NCBI RefSeq assembly: GCF_000765475.1
Contig: NZ_JRHO01000014.1
Span: 389,687-453,686, forward strand
Direction: 5' to 3'
Source of the DNA: Methanococcoides methylutens
GTDB lineage: Archaea; Halobacteriota; Methanosarcinia; Methanosarcinales; Methanosarcinaceae
DNA length: 64,000 nucleotides
The notes beneath the pieces were generated by a model, which worked only from the letters and a program-made list of their open reading frames with translations, did not search any database and had not been told where the DNA came from. The position numbers and the translations under genes were made by a program. This document shows positions 54,316-63,961 of this stretch, piece after piece (within the stretch, counting starts at the first letter, position 1; each line of letters opens with the position of its first letter).

Positions 54316-55803
54316 TCACACCCCCATTACAGCCATAAGGCTGACGATCTTTTCTGAATTCGTTATCATCATATCCAGCACCGGACTTGGGTTCAGTCCA
54401 AAGTACAGTACAAGCAGGGCGATTATTCCCATGGACAGTGTCTGGTAGGACGAGATGTCCACGATCTCACCAAGCTTCTCATTGAAAGTACCGAACATTG
54501 CCCTTTGCAATGCCCACAGGTGATATGCAGCTGTAATCACGATAGCCAGCAGTGCAATGATCACATAAATTGGCACATTAATGAAACTGAATGTCAGCAC
54601 AAGGAACTCTGCAATGAAACCGGTAAGGCCAGGCAGACCAAGTGATGCCATGAAACCAAGTACCATTATCACTGTGAGCTTTGGCATCTTCTGTGCCAGA
54701 CCACCAAGTTCGTTGATGATCCTTGTTCCTGTTGAAGTCTGGATCACTCCGCATGACATGAACAGAATGCTCATGATCAAACCGTGTGAGAACTGCTGGA
54801 ACATTGCACCGGATACTGAGAGGCTCACAAGACCAGCGCAACCAAGGGTAACGTATCCCATGTGACTGATACTGGAGTATGCGATCATTCTCTTCAGGTC
54901 CTTCTGTGCAAGTGCAAGGAATGCACCGTAAAGGATGCTCACTGCACCAAGAGCTCCCATGATAGTGATCATAAGGCTTGGAGTTGCTGTGAATGGTAAC
55001 ATTGGAAGCATTACCCTGAACAGTCCGTATCCACCGATCTTGAGCAGTATGAAAAGCACACTGCCTGCGGTTGGTGCCTCGGAATATGCGTCCGGCAACC
55101 AGGAGTGAAATGGAACTACAGGAAGTTTCACAATGAATCCAAAGAGCAATGCAAGGAATATTGCATCTCTGAGAATTCCGGATTCAAAGAACTGGAACTG
55201 GGTGATCAGGTGATCGATGCCCATGTTCGGAGAACCTGTAAGTGACCATGCGTTGAAGTACAGTCCAAAGATACCCAAAAGCATCACAAGGGATGCAACG
55301 TGAGTGTAGATGAAGAACTTGATAGCTGCATGCTTCTTGTTGGAGCCACCCCAGATATTGACCATGAAGAACAATGGTACAAGGGTAAGTTCCCAGAAGA
55401 TGTAGAATATGAAGAAGTCAAGTGATACGAAAACACCAATGACTGCTCCCTGCATTGCAAGTATCAAACCATAGAATCTGTTAGGAGCTGATCTGACATC
55501 ATCCCATGTATATACGATCAACAGTGGGATCACGATAGCATTGAGCAGTATGAGAGGCATTGAAACGCCATCAACACCAAGGTGATAGCTGATACCCAGG
55601 GATGGGATCCAGTTTGCCATTTCCTCGAACTGCATAGCTGCTGTCGTGCTGTCGAATGAGAAATACATGTAGAGGGTCAGGACCAGTGTAATGAGAGTAC
55701 CCACTAAAGCGGATATCCTTGCCTGTTCCTTTGTTTTTGTTAAGAATGTTACTGCTGAAAATAAAATTGGTATCAGCACGATCAAAGATAATATTGGTAA
55801 CAT
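54316..55803 (-). CDS. fpoM: F420H2 dehydrogenase subunit FpoM
   Basis: NuoM-type antiporter-like subunit, 495 residues, about 14 helices, with the Glu in FYIFWELTLVPLFFM and VKLPVVPFHSWLPDAYSEAP. Start overlaps the fpoL stop by one base (TAATG). Confidence 0.94.
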   Translation of the reverse strand: MLPILSLIVLIPILFSAVTFLTKTKEQARISALVGTLITLVLTLYMYFSFDSTTAAMQFEEMANWIPSLGISYHLGVDGVSMPLILLNAIVIPLLIVYTWDDVRSAPNRFYGLILAMQGAVIGVFVSLDFFIFYIFWELTLVPLFFMVNIWGGSNKKHAAIKFFIYTHVASLVMLLGIFGLYFNAWSLTGSPNMGIDHLITQFQFFESGILRDAIFLALLFGFIVKLPVVPFHSWLPDAYSEAPTAGSVLFILLKIGGYGLFRVMLPMLPFTATPSLMITIMGALGAVSILYGAFLALAQKDLKRMIAYSSISHMGYVTLGCAGLVSLSVSGAMFQQFSHGLIMSILFMSCGVIQTSTGTRIINELGGLAQKMPKLTVIMVLGFMASLGLPGLTGFIAEFLVLTFSFINVPIYVIIALLAIVITAAYHLWALQRAMFGTFNEKLGEIVDISSYQTLSMGIIALLVLYFGLNPSPVLDMMITNSEKIVSLMAVMGV

Positions 55804-57800
55804 TAGAAGACCTCCATGACCAACTTGATCAGAACGACCAGTAGTCCTACACCTGCAACAACTGCTGCTGCATAGTGCTGTATGACACCTGTCTGGAATT
55901 TCCTCAGGGAGTCACCTGCCTCAATAAGCACATAACTGGTACCGTTGACAAGCCAGTCAAGCATCTTGTCTGAATAGAAACCTGCGAGTGCAAAGCCCTC
56001 ATAGATAATCTTTATAGAGAAGATCTCAACGAATATCTGATGCTGGTAGTACCTGTTGTAGAGCAACTTGTAAACAGGGTTGTTCCTTGAAACGATCCTG
56101 CTCATGTCAACAATTCTCCTGTTATAGATCAGGTAAGCAATGACAAGACCTGCAACTGCCACGATCAAAGGCATCCAGAGGACAAGAAGTGGTTCATGTC
56201 CATGGTGTGCGAGATGGTATCCACCAAGCTCAGCAAGCGCCTCAACGTCCATGTGTGCAAAGCTCTCTTCGATGAAGTGATAGAAGGATGTCCTTGTCAG
56301 TGCACCAAATACCACTGCGAGAACTGCAAGGATCGCCAGAGGTACTGTCATGGATGAAGGGGACTCATGCCCGCCATAATCTGTCCTTGGTTTTCCTGTA
56401 AAGGTCATGAAAATTAACCTGAAGATATACAGGGATGTAAGGAATGCTGCTGTAATAGCAAAGAGGTATGGCATCCAGCTACCGGTTTCTGTTGCATACA
56501 GATATGCAGACTCGATTATTGGGTCCTTACTGAGGAAACCACTGAATCCAAGCCCTGTGCCCGGAATACCGAAACCTGCAAGCGCAAGTGCTGCAGCGGT
56601 CATTGTAGCGAATGTGATCGGCATGACCTTGCCTACGCCACCAAGCTGTCTCATATCATGTGTACCAACAGCATGGATAACGCTTCCTGCACAGAGGAAA
56701 AGCAATGCCTTGAAGAATGCATGGTTGATGAGGTGGAACATTGAAATTCCAACAGCTTCTGCACCAACTACTGCACCAAGACCAAGACCAAGAACCATAT
56801 ATCCAAGCTGACTGACAGTTGAATAAGCAAGCACTCTCTTAAGATCGTTCATTACGATACCCATTGTTGCTGCGAAAAGTGCAGTGAAAGCACCAACGAT
56901 AGCAACGATGATCAATGAATGAGGTGCTGCAAGGAACATTGGGAAGGTACGTGCTACAAGATAGACACCAGCTGTAACCATTGTTGCTGCGTGGATAAGA
57001 GCTGAAACGGTTGTTGGACCTTCCATTGCATCAGGCAGCCACACATGAAGCGGGAACTGACCTGACTTACCAACTGCACCACCGAAGAACAACAATGTCA
57101 CAAGTGTCAGGTGACTTACTTCCATACCCAGTATCGTTGAATTAATAGCAACAAGATCCGGGATCAAATGAAACATTTCACTGAACTGAAGGACGTATAC
57201 GCCTTCCGGAAGTATTCCATTGTATACTGTAAATATGTCTGAGAATAGCAGGACAATACCTGCAAGGAACATAACATCTCCAATCCTGGTTGTCAGGAAT
57301 GCTTTCTTTGCAGCAGATGCTGCTCCAGGTTTATGGAACCAGAATCCGATAAGCAGGTATGAGCTAAGACCCACAAGCTCCCAGCAAATAAACAGCTGAA
57401 GGATGTTGTCTGAAAGGATCAGACCAAGCATAGCTGCTGTAAAGAGAGCGGTCTCTGCAAAGTACCTTGGCTTAGCAGGGTCGTGTGACATGTAACCCAC
57501 AGCATAGATGTGGATAAGCAGGCTCACAAAGGTGACCATTGAAAGCATTACCGCTGCAAGCGGGTCGATCAATATTCCGAGATTGAGTATTGCGAACCAG
57601 GGAACTGACTGAGTAACAACGTGCTCAGGGTTCTGCAACAGACCCACGGTGATAGCCAGTGATATCACACATGAAATGGCGATTGCCACGATCGGAATAA
57701 TTGCACCGCCAGATGGCAATTTCTTCCCAAGGAAGAATGTAAGCACAAAGGCAAGTGCGGGAAGTAGTGGTATTAAAAATGCAAGGTTTTCCATTGCCAT
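55803..57800 (-). CDS. fpoL: F420H2 dehydrogenase subunit FpoL
   Basis: NuoL-type subunit, 665 residues, with about 16 helices and the C-terminal extension expected to form the lateral helix along the membrane arm. Motifs: FICWELVGLSSYLLIGFW and GKSGQFPLHVWLPDAMEGPT. The ATG at 57800 is used because GAGGTGG lies 5 bp upstream; a GTG at 57809 overlaps this SD and fpoK. Confidence 0.94.
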   Translation of the reverse strand: MAMENLAFLIPLLPALAFVLTFFLGKKLPSGGAIIPIVAIAISCVISLAITVGLLQNPEHVVTQSVPWFAILNLGILIDPLAAVMLSMVTFVSLLIHIYAVGYMSHDPAKPRYFAETALFTAAMLGLILSDNILQLFICWELVGLSSYLLIGFWFHKPGAASAAKKAFLTTRIGDVMFLAGIVLLFSDIFTVYNGILPEGVYVLQFSEMFHLIPDLVAINSTILGMEVSHLTLVTLLFFGGAVGKSGQFPLHVWLPDAMEGPTTVSALIHAATMVTAGVYLVARTFPMFLAAPHSLIIVAIVGAFTALFAATMGIVMNDLKRVLAYSTVSQLGYMVLGLGLGAVVGAEAVGISMFHLINHAFFKALLFLCAGSVIHAVGTHDMRQLGGVGKVMPITFATMTAAALALAGFGIPGTGLGFSGFLSKDPIIESAYLYATETGSWMPYLFAITAAFLTSLYIFRLIFMTFTGKPRTDYGGHESPSSMTVPLAILAVLAVVFGALTRTSFYHFIEESFAHMDVEALAELGGYHLAHHGHEPLLVLWMPLIVAVAGLVIAYLIYNRRIVDMSRIVSRNNPVYKLLYNRYYQHQIFVEIFSIKIIYEGFALAGFYSDKMLDWLVNGTSYVLIEAGDSLRKFQTGVIQHYAAAVVAGVGLLVVLIKLVMEVF

Positions 57801-57802
57801 TT

Positions 57803-58105
57803 TTACCACCTCAGTATGTTAAGTTTATCAACATTGATCATATCTCGCATCCTGTAAATTGACATGAGTATTGCAAATCCGACAGCTGCTTCTGCTGCAG
57901 CCAGTGCAATAGAGAACAGTGCAAATACCTGCCCTGTCATGTCATCGTTGTAACTTGAGAAGGCAACCAGGTTCATGTTTGCGGAGTTTAACATAAGTTC
58001 CACACACATAAGCATCCTGATTCCGTTCTTCTGTGACATAAATCCATAGAGACCTATGGAGAACACGATAGCTGAAAGACCAAGATACCAATTTAACGGG
58101 ATCAT
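57803..58105 (-). CDS. fpoK: F420H2 dehydrogenase subunit FpoK
   Basis: The 100-residue NuoK-type protein has three helices and the conserved membrane Glu residues in [17 protein letters not shown] and [13 protein letters not shown]. Part of the proton path next to FpoJ. Start overlaps the preceding stop as TGATG. Confidence 0.93.
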   Translation of the reverse strand: MIPLNWYLGLSAIVFSIGLYGFMSQKNGIRMLMCVELMLNSANMNLVAFSSYNDDMTGQVFALFSIALAAAEAAVGFAILMSIYRMRDMINVDKLNILRW

Positions 58106-58455
58106 CAGTTATCATCTCCTTTTGCCAGATAGATGGCACCTATCAGTGAGGAAAGTAACACTACTGAAAGGATCTCGAATGGTATCACAAAGTCTGTAAA
58201 GATAAGGACACCCAATCCTTTGATGTTACTTGGATCAGCGATATTCTGGGGAAGCTGTTCAACAGTTGTCCATCCTGTACCATAAAGTGAAACCAGTACC
58301 ACTGCAAGGAACAAGCCTGCAATGATCATCCTTGTAAATGACTTAAGGATGGTCTCGACTGAAGGAACCTCCATATCCAACAACCTCAAGATCTGCCTCT
58401 TTGGGTTGAATTGATGGACAATTGAATCCATAATAGTTGGACGTTCGTTAGTCAT
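58105..58455 (-). CDS. fpoJ2: F420H2 dehydrogenase subunit FpoJ, C-terminal half
   Basis: This 116-residue protein carries the last two helices of a NuoJ-like subunit ([42 protein letters not shown] given here in two parts). The ATG is chosen because GTGAG sits 4 bp upstream; a GTG three codons earlier is the alternative. It overlaps fpoJ1 by eight bases. Splitting of J into two genes is known in Methanosarcina. Confidence 0.85.
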   Translation of the reverse strand: MTNERPTIMDSIVHQFNPKRQILRLLDMEVPSVETILKSFTRMIIAGLFLAVVLVSLYGTGWTTVEQLPQNIADPSNIKGLGVLIFTDFVIPFEILSVVLLSSLIGAIYLAKGDDN

Positions 58456-58717
58456 TGTTCTCACTTCCCATATTCTTCTTAGTCAACATAACTGCGAAGA
58501 GTATCAGAACTCCGATTGCTCCTACATACACAAGAATCTGGACAACACCCAGGAACTGTGCATTGAGCATAATGTATATGATAGCCACTGTGAACATCGA
58601 GAGAACGAGAGCAAGTGCTGCACGTACTATGTCCCTTGAAACTATTGTCAGGATCGCTAACGAGATTAGCGTAAGAGCGACAATAGCAAAGATGGCACCT
58701 TCAATTATACCTGTCAT
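58448..58717 (-). CDS. fpoJ1: F420H2 dehydrogenase subunit FpoJ, N-terminal half
   Basis: The 89-residue protein has the first three NuoJ helices, including the glycine-rich LVYVGAIGVLILFAVML helix that changes shape during the catalytic cycle in complex I. GGTGAG inside the end of fpoI serves as SD for the ATG at 58717; an ATG 12 bases earlier has a poorer spacing. Confidence 0.87.
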   Translation of the reverse strand: MTGIIEGAIFAIVALTLISLAILTIVSRDIVRAALALVLSMFTVAIIYIMLNAQFLGVVQILVYVGAIGVLILFAVMLTKKNMGSENND

Positions 58718-58718
58718 T

Positions 58719-59126
58719 TCACTCACCATTCTCCCCTACCGGAACCTCACGTGCCAGCATGTCCGGGGTATACAGTAATTCCTCATGTGTCCACCTGATC
58801 ACACCTGTGGTGTAGACCTTTGTGCTTGAAAGAGCATCCTGTGGACATTGATCAATACAGAGACCGCAGAACAGACAGTGACCGATATCAATGGCAGGGA
58901 ACCATCTTGTCTTTTCACTGTCCGGACTAACCCTTGCCCTTACGATCTTTATCGCACTGTTAGGGCAGGTATTAGCACAAATTCCACAACCTATACATTT
59001 ACTTTTATCAAGTTTTTGAAGCCCTCTGAACCTGTCAGGCAACTCAGTTGGAACCTCAGGATACCTTCTGGTAATAGGGGGCTTGTAGATGTTTTTAACA
59101 GCTCTAGCAATATTTTTCAATACCAT
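58719..59126 (-). CDS. fpoI: F420H2 dehydrogenase subunit FpoI
   Basis: NuoI-type ferredoxin subunit, 135 residues, with two 4Fe-4S motifs, CIGCGICANTCP and CLFCGLCIDQCP. It passes electrons from the F420H2-oxidising side toward FpoB. Confidence 0.95.
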   Translation of the reverse strand: MVLKNIARAVKNIYKPPITRRYPEVPTELPDRFRGLQKLDKSKCIGCGICANTCPNSAIKIVRARVSPDSEKTRWFPAIDIGHCLFCGLCIDQCPQDALSSTKVYTTGVIRWTHEELLYTPDMLAREVPVGENGE

Positions 59127-59130
59127 GGTA

Positions 59131-60165
59131 TCACACTCCCAGGTAAATACCCAAAATTATTGCCCATCCAAGGTTCAATAATGATAATGGGAGAAGTCTT
59201 TTCCAGCTAAGGTCAACAACCTGATCGATCCTGAACCTTGGTACTGCCCATCTCAGCATGATTATTCCGAGAATGACAAGAGCAACCTTCAACAAGAAAT
59301 ATAATGTTGGAAGGAAAATTCCAAGGATAGTGATGTCGGTCAGGAATGCAGGTAAATTCCATCCGCCGAGGAACAATAGTACAACAAGCATTGAACCAAG
59401 GATCAGGTGGATATATTCCGCAAAGAAACCAAGACCGAATCTCATACCACTGTATTCAGTGATCCAACCTGCCACCAGTTCTTCTTCAGACTCGTTCTGG
59501 TCGAATGGAAGACGTCCCATATCGGCCATCAAAGCAACGAAGAAGACAAGGAAACCAAGAGGTTGAAGGAATACGAACCAGATCGGGCTCTGTGCCTGTG
59601 CGATCTCAACAATGTTCAGTGAACCTACCATGATAGCTATACTTACCATAGTGATACCGAGTGGAACCTCGTATCCGATCATCCTTGCAAAGTTCCTGAA
59701 AGCACCCAGAAGTGAGTACTTGTTGTTTGAACTGTATGCATACATGAACGCACCGATAATAGAGATAGAAGATACCGCTTCAATGTAAAGAAGACTTATA
59801 TCCATCTCAGTTGCCACGATCGGGTACTCTACGCCATTAACGACAATAGCACCAAATGGTATCGCAACAAGCATCATGAATACAGATCCCATAAGAGCGA
59901 TTGGTGCAGAAACGAAAAGCAACTTATCAGCTTTTGAAGGAATCAGATCTTCTTTGGTCATCAGTTTGATAGCATCAGCAACAAGCTGGAAAATACCAAA
60001 AGGACCTACATATTTAGGACCAAGCCTGAACTGGATATCACCTGATAGTTTACGCTCGAACCATACAACTAACATTGCGCCGCCGAAAACCGCGCCAATC
60101 AAACAGAGGCCAAGTAAAGTACGGAGCCAGGGGTTGAATATAATATCAATACTTTCTGCTGACAT
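59131..60165 (-). CDS. fpoH: F420H2 dehydrogenase subunit FpoH
   Basis: NuoH-type subunit, 344 residues, about eight helices; it forms the quinone-site heel, here for methanophenazine. FERKLSGDIQFRLGPKYVGP and LPFDQNESEEELVAGWITEYSG (shortened: PFDQNESEEELVAG) are the conserved loops. Start is the ATG behind AGGTGATTACA, inside which the fpoD stop lies. Confidence 0.95.
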   Translation of the reverse strand: MSAESIDIIFNPWLRTLLGLCLIGAVFGGAMLVVWFERKLSGDIQFRLGPKYVGPFGIFQLVADAIKLMTKEDLIPSKADKLLFVSAPIALMGSVFMMLVAIPFGAIVVNGVEYPIVATEMDISLLYIEAVSSISIIGAFMYAYSSNNKYSLLGAFRNFARMIGYEVPLGITMVSIAIMVGSLNIVEIAQAQSPIWFVFLQPLGFLVFFVALMADMGRLPFDQNESEEELVAGWITEYSGMRFGLGFFAEYIHLILGSMLVVLLFLGGWNLPAFLTDITILGIFLPTLYFLLKVALVILGIIMLRWAVPRFRIDQVVDLSWKRLLPLSLLNLGWAIILGIYLGV

Positions 60166-60170
60166 TGTAA

Positions 60171-61295
60171 TCACCTGTCCGCCTCACTGGTACAACCGTC
60201 CATACTACCTGCAATAGCTGCCACATCAGCAACAGTGGTTCCTGTTATGAGTGGAGGCAATGCCTGCATGGTCGGATAGACCGGTCCCCTTATCTTTACA
60301 CGATGAGGTTTATCTGAGCCATCTGAAACTACATAGAAGCCCATCTCTCCACGTGGGTCTTCTACCCTGTGGAAAACATCGCCTTCAGGAACCCTCATTG
60401 TAGGGGTCCTAACACCATACAGGGAATCCTCATAGAAGAGTGGTCCACTTGGCATCTGATCCAGGCACTGTTCTATAATGTACATAGCCTCTAACATCTC
60501 ATCGAGCCTTACTTCGATACGAGCTGCAATGTCACCATCTGTAGCTGTGCACACCTTGAAATCAAGGTCCTTGTAAACAAGATATGGTTCATCTTTCCTT
60601 ATATCAAAAGCAACACCTGTTGCACGAAGAGCTGGTCCGGAAACACCCAGATCCCTTGCGGTCTTTGCCTCAAGGATACCGACCCCGAAACAACGCTGCT
60701 TGTAGATCTCATCGCCATTGAACAGTCTCCTGTATTCAGCGATCTGTTCCTTAAGACCAGCGAATATGACAGCAGATTTTTCCCTGAATCCTTCAGGAAG
60801 ATCGCCACGTACACCGCCGTACTTTAGGAACGTGTGTGTAACACGTGCTCCTGTTACCATGTCCATCAAAGACAGAATATCTTCCCTTTCCTTGATGGTG
60901 TACATGAACATTGATACAAAACCAATGAACTCACCGAACTCACCCATACCAAGCAGGTGGCTCTGAAGTCTTGAGAGCTCCTCGAGGATGACCCTGATAT
61001 ATTGGGACCTTTCCGGAACTTCGATGTCTGCAAGTTTCTCTACAGCACCAACGTACGCTTCTTCGTTGGTCATTGCTGTCAGGTAGCAGATCCTATCAAC
61101 GATAGGAATACCCTGAAGATATGTCTTGCTCTCTAAAATCTTTTCAATACCCTTGTGAATGAAGCCTAACTCGACCTCAGCATCAACTACAGTTTCTCCC
61201 CTAAGCCTCAGGTTCAACCTGAAAGGTCCGGGCTGCATTGGGTGCTGTGGTCCGAGGTGGACTATCATTTCTGATGGGCCTACATTTTCATCCAT
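60171..61295 (-). CDS. fpoD: F420H2 dehydrogenase subunit FpoD
   Basis: NuoD-type 49-kDa subunit, 374 residues, from the NiFe-hydrogenase large-subunit fold without the NiFe cysteines. HLGPQHPMQPGPFRL and GFIHKGIEKI near the start and DPRGEMGFYVVSDG near the end are typical. Lies at the methanophenazine-binding site with FpoB. Confidence 0.95.
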   Translation of the reverse strand: MDENVGPSEMIVHLGPQHPMQPGPFRLNLRLRGETVVDAEVELGFIHKGIEKILESKTYLQGIPIVDRICYLTAMTNEEAYVGAVEKLADIEVPERSQYIRVILEELSRLQSHLLGMGEFGEFIGFVSMFMYTIKEREDILSLMDMVTGARVTHTFLKYGGVRGDLPEGFREKSAVIFAGLKEQIAEYRRLFNGDEIYKQRCFGVGILEAKTARDLGVSGPALRATGVAFDIRKDEPYLVYKDLDFKVCTATDGDIAARIEVRLDEMLEAMYIIEQCLDQMPSGPLFYEDSLYGVRTPTMRVPEGDVFHRVEDPRGEMGFYVVSDGSDKPHRVKIRGPVYPTMQALPPLITGTTVADVAAIAGSMDGCTSEADR

Positions 61296-61304
61296 ATTTA
61301 AGCC

Positions 61305-61781
61305 TCACACCAAATTTCTGGCAGTCGTGTTCGGGAAGCCTTCATAATCTTTTCTCAAAGGCCAATCCCCTAACAGCTCCTCTGGAAGAACAAGCTGTCT
61401 GAGGTCAGGGTGGTTGTTGAACTTAACACCGAACAGTTCGTAAGTTTCTCTTTCGTACCAGTTAGCATTCCAATAGACAGGAACAATGGACTCGATCTCA
61501 GGAGCATCCCTTGGAAGCTTCACCTTAATGGTAAGCAATACAGGATGGTCGTATGAAGCTATGTGATAAACAACCACGATCTCGTCCTTTTTAGGATAGT
61601 CTATTGCAGTTTCGCTTGAAAGATGGCCAAATGCAAGTTCATCTTTCAGGTACTGGCAAACGTCTTTGATCTTTTCAGGTTCCAGATAAGCAGAGATCCT
61701 TATGTCAGAATCTACCTTTGCGTCCGTAAGGGAATCCTGGAACTTGTTGACCAATGAATCAATAATGCTTTTTGCATCCAT
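61305..61781 (-). CDS. fpoC: F420H2 dehydrogenase subunit FpoC
   Basis: NuoC-type 30-kDa-like subunit, 158 residues, with PVYWNANWYERETYELFGV and LPEELLGDWPLRKDY. Structural partner of FpoD. SD GAGG precedes the ATG. Confidence 0.94.
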   Translation of the reverse strand: MDAKSIIDSLVNKFQDSLTDAKVDSDIRISAYLEPEKIKDVCQYLKDELAFGHLSSETAIDYPKKDEIVVVYHIASYDHPVLLTIKVKLPRDAPEIESIVPVYWNANWYERETYELFGVKFNNHPDLRQLVLPEELLGDWPLRKDYEGFPNTTARNLV

Positions 61782-61790
61782 GATATAACC

Positions 61791-62345
61791 TCAATAATCC
61801 GTTCCATGGTCCTTTTTGGCCATGATCTTCTTCTGAAGCTCAAGGAATCCCTGGAGCAGGGCTTCCGGCCTTGGTGGACATCCTGGAATAAAAACGTCTA
61901 TAGGGAACAATTTGTCAATGTTCTGCACTGTGCTGTAGGATTCATAGAAAGGACCACCACTAATAGAGCAGTCACCCATGCATATTACCCACTTTGGTGC
62001 AGCCATCTGTTCCCAGAGTTTCTGAAGTGCAGGAAGGTACTTCCTTGTCACATATCCACTGATGATCATGACATCTGCATGCCTTGGGGAATTACGTGGA
62101 ATGATACCGAACCTGTCAGTATCATAGTGAGCACAACCTGTAGCGATCATTTCCACACCACAGCAACCCATTGGCTGAGTCATGAACCATAGGGAGTTCT
62201 TCCTACCCCAGTTTATTGCATCCTGTGCTTTTGTCTTTTTCAAGAAATCAGTGATAGCCATGGAAGTGGTGGTAATGACACCTGGAATCTCTTCCACGTA
62301 CTCTTCCTGATCCTCAACTGGTACATTATCGTTTAATTCATCCAT
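61791..62345 (-). CDS. fpoB: F420H2 dehydrogenase subunit FpoB
   Basis: NuoB-type subunit, 184 residues, holding the last 4Fe-4S cluster (N2 type) with Cys in MGCCGVEM, MGDCSISGG and PGCPPRPEAL. It hands electrons to methanophenazine. The start overlaps the fpoA end by 13 bases. Confidence 0.95.
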   Translation of the reverse strand: MDELNDNVPVEDQEEYVEEIPGVITTTSMAITDFLKKTKAQDAINWGRKNSLWFMTQPMGCCGVEMIATGCAHYDTDRFGIIPRNSPRHADVMIISGYVTRKYLPALQKLWEQMAAPKWVICMGDCSISGGPFYESYSTVQNIDKLFPIDVFIPGCPPRPEALLQGFLELQKKIMAKKDHGTDY

Positions 62346-62728
62346 TTAAGAGCACCCTTCTTCCATAAGTAGGCATATCCAAACAACAAAACGAAAATGA
62401 AGATCAACATCTCAACGATCGCTGTTACCATATCGACACCATTGCCTATGTATACCATAGCCCATGGGTAAAGGAAAAGAACTTCGATATCGAACAGAAC
62501 GAATGCGATCGCATAAAGATAATACTCAACATTGAACTGTATTCGCGCATCTCCTAACGGATCGGAACCACATTCATAGGTCGCATATTTATTAGGTGAT
62601 TTGCTTCTGGGGCTCAACAACTTGACCATAGCCATTGTTGCAGGTGGCATCAGAAGCGAAACAACAAGAAACACAGCAACCGGAATGTAACTATTGATAA
62701 TATTGCTACTATCGATTATTACTGACAT
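62333..62728 (-). CDS. fpoA: F420H2 dehydrogenase subunit FpoA
   Basis: NuoA-type membrane subunit, 131 residues, three helices with the ATYECGSDPLGDARIQF loop. First gene of the operon. SD AGGTGATT precedes the ATG. fpoF, the F420-oxidising input subunit, is not in this window; it is unlinked in Methanosarcina as well. Confidence 0.94.
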   Translation of the reverse strand: MSVIIDSSNIINSYIPVAVFLVVSLLMPPATMAMVKLLSPRSKSPNKYATYECGSDPLGDARIQFNVEYYLYAIAFVLFDIEVLFLYPWAMVYIGNGVDMVTAIVEMLIFIFVLLFGYAYLWKKGALKWMN

Positions 62729-62750
62729 GATGAATCACCTGATGATTACT

Positions 62751-62795
62751 AATCGTAGATATTACAATCGTAGATATAGTATTCTCTATATAACT
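62751..62795 (-). promoter_or_regulatory. fpo promoter with paired direct repeats at the start site
   Basis: The minus strand has GTTATATAG (about 62786-62794) as TATA, which predicts a start near 62764. Two copies of AATCGTAGATAT (62751-62762 and 62766-62777, plus-strand reading) lie 15 bp apart on either side of that point. The remaining gap to 63010 is AT-rich with a weak TCATG-ataaaa-CATGA dyad near 62816. Confidence 0.5.
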
Positions 62796-63010
62796 ATTTC
62801 CAAATACTAGTCATTCATGATAAAACATGACGATATATAGAATAGGCAGTATACATAATTAAAGAATAAAATAGATAATATATATTTCTATTTTAAGTTA
62901 TAATAAACGAAATTTGCAATAAATAATAGAAATGATAAAAAAGCTGATCAAAAAAATAGTCATTAAAATAAGAATGCTGAGAAGCAGGTGATGCCCTGCT
63001 CCTCCAACCA

Positions 63011-63517
63011 TCAGACCAGTTTAGGTGAGAAGTATTTCTTGATCATGGCACCACAGTTTGAACAGGAAATAACAAGCCATTCACCAACTTCTTCCGATTC
63101 ATACTTGTCAAAGATGGATGAGCCGCAACTGGGGCACATATAGTGCTCCTTAAAGTAGTAATGATAGAACTGAGGAGTCTGCTCAAGCCAGTCAAGAACT
63201 TCATGCATGCGCTCAAAATAACGCTGTTTAGAAGGGTTCTTGCTTTCCTGAATAGCATCTTCAGCACGCTCAGTCACACCTTTTGCATATTTATGCGATT
63301 TAGAGGTTATCTTCTTATAATCGCTTACATAGCGGGTAGTATTGTCCAGATAGTGCAGATAGCCCTCATGTGCTTTTGGCTTTGAAGCATCCTGCACAGT
63401 CTTCATGAAATACTCGCCCATTACATCTTCCATGATATCTGCACATGCAGTACAGATATTATAGCCCTCATATTGCTTATAGTCCTGATCTTCTCCGCAG
63501 ATCACACATTTTTCCAT
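63011..63517 (-). CDS. Zinc-ribbon protein of unknown function
   Basis: From the ATG behind GGGGGTGTCC the protein has 168 residues. Two CxxC pairs near the N-terminus (CVICGE, CTAC) and two near the C-terminus (CPSCGS, CSNCGA) flank a helical centre rich in Lys, Tyr and Glu. This looks like two zinc ribbons joined by helices, suited to nucleic-acid or protein binding. Family not recognised. It lies 24 bp after a DUF22 gene. Confidence 0.65.
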   Translation of the reverse strand: MEKCVICGEDQDYKQYEGYNICTACADIMEDVMGEYFMKTVQDASKPKAHEGYLHYLDNTTRYVSDYKKITSKSHKYAKGVTERAEDAIQESKNPSKQRYFERMHEVLDWLEQTPQFYHYYFKEHYMCPSCGSSIFDKYESEEVGEWLVISCSNCGAMIKKYFSPKLV

Positions 63518-63541
63518 ATAGGACACCCCCTGCAGTTATTC

Positions 63542-63961
63542 TTATTTGATCAGTACAGGCTTCATAGCTTCCCTTGTGAACATGATCGGGAAGATGTTAA
63601 GCACACCAAGCAGATCTCCTGCCCGAACCTTTCCTGTTTCCTGCCCGAAAACATAGACATATTTGATCGTTCTTGGCTTCTCAACGAGGCAGTTACCTTC
63701 CTTGGAAGCTACCTTCAGGACAGAAGCTACCGCATGGTAAGTAAAAGCACACGGAATTGCGAGAGTATCCGCATCCAATGTGACCTCCTGAATAGCGATC
63801 TTCTTGTATTCGCCGGCACGGAGTTCTACATCCTCCTCGGAGATCATCATCCCCCACTTCGCACGGGTGGCGATAGTGAATTCATAGGGTGCGGCCTTGA
63901 ACTTCTTTGAAATCAATTCACCGTCTTTACGAGCTACTACTTGTATCGTTTCCGTGGACAT
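63542..63961 (-). CDS. DUF22 family protein
   Basis: The 139-residue protein (ATRAKWGMMISEEDVELRAGE near residue 31, and RAGDLLGVLNIFPIMFTRE near the end, each shortened where longer) matches the archaeal DUF22 family from memory. Largely beta, no catalytic motif identified. Functions of this family are unknown. First of two genes read leftward at the window's right edge. Confidence 0.65.
   Translation of the reverse strand: MSTETIQVVARKDGELISKKFKAAPYEFTIATRAKWGMMISEEDVELRAGEYKKIAIQEVTLDADTLAIPCAFTYHAVASVLKVASKEGNCLVEKPRTIKYVYVFGQETGKVRAGDLLGVLNIFPIMFTREAMKPVLIK

Noticed and set aside
58105-58717. fpoJ as a frameshifted gene
   Set aside because: Both halves have their own SD and start, overlap by eight bases, and a split J is known in Methanosarcina.
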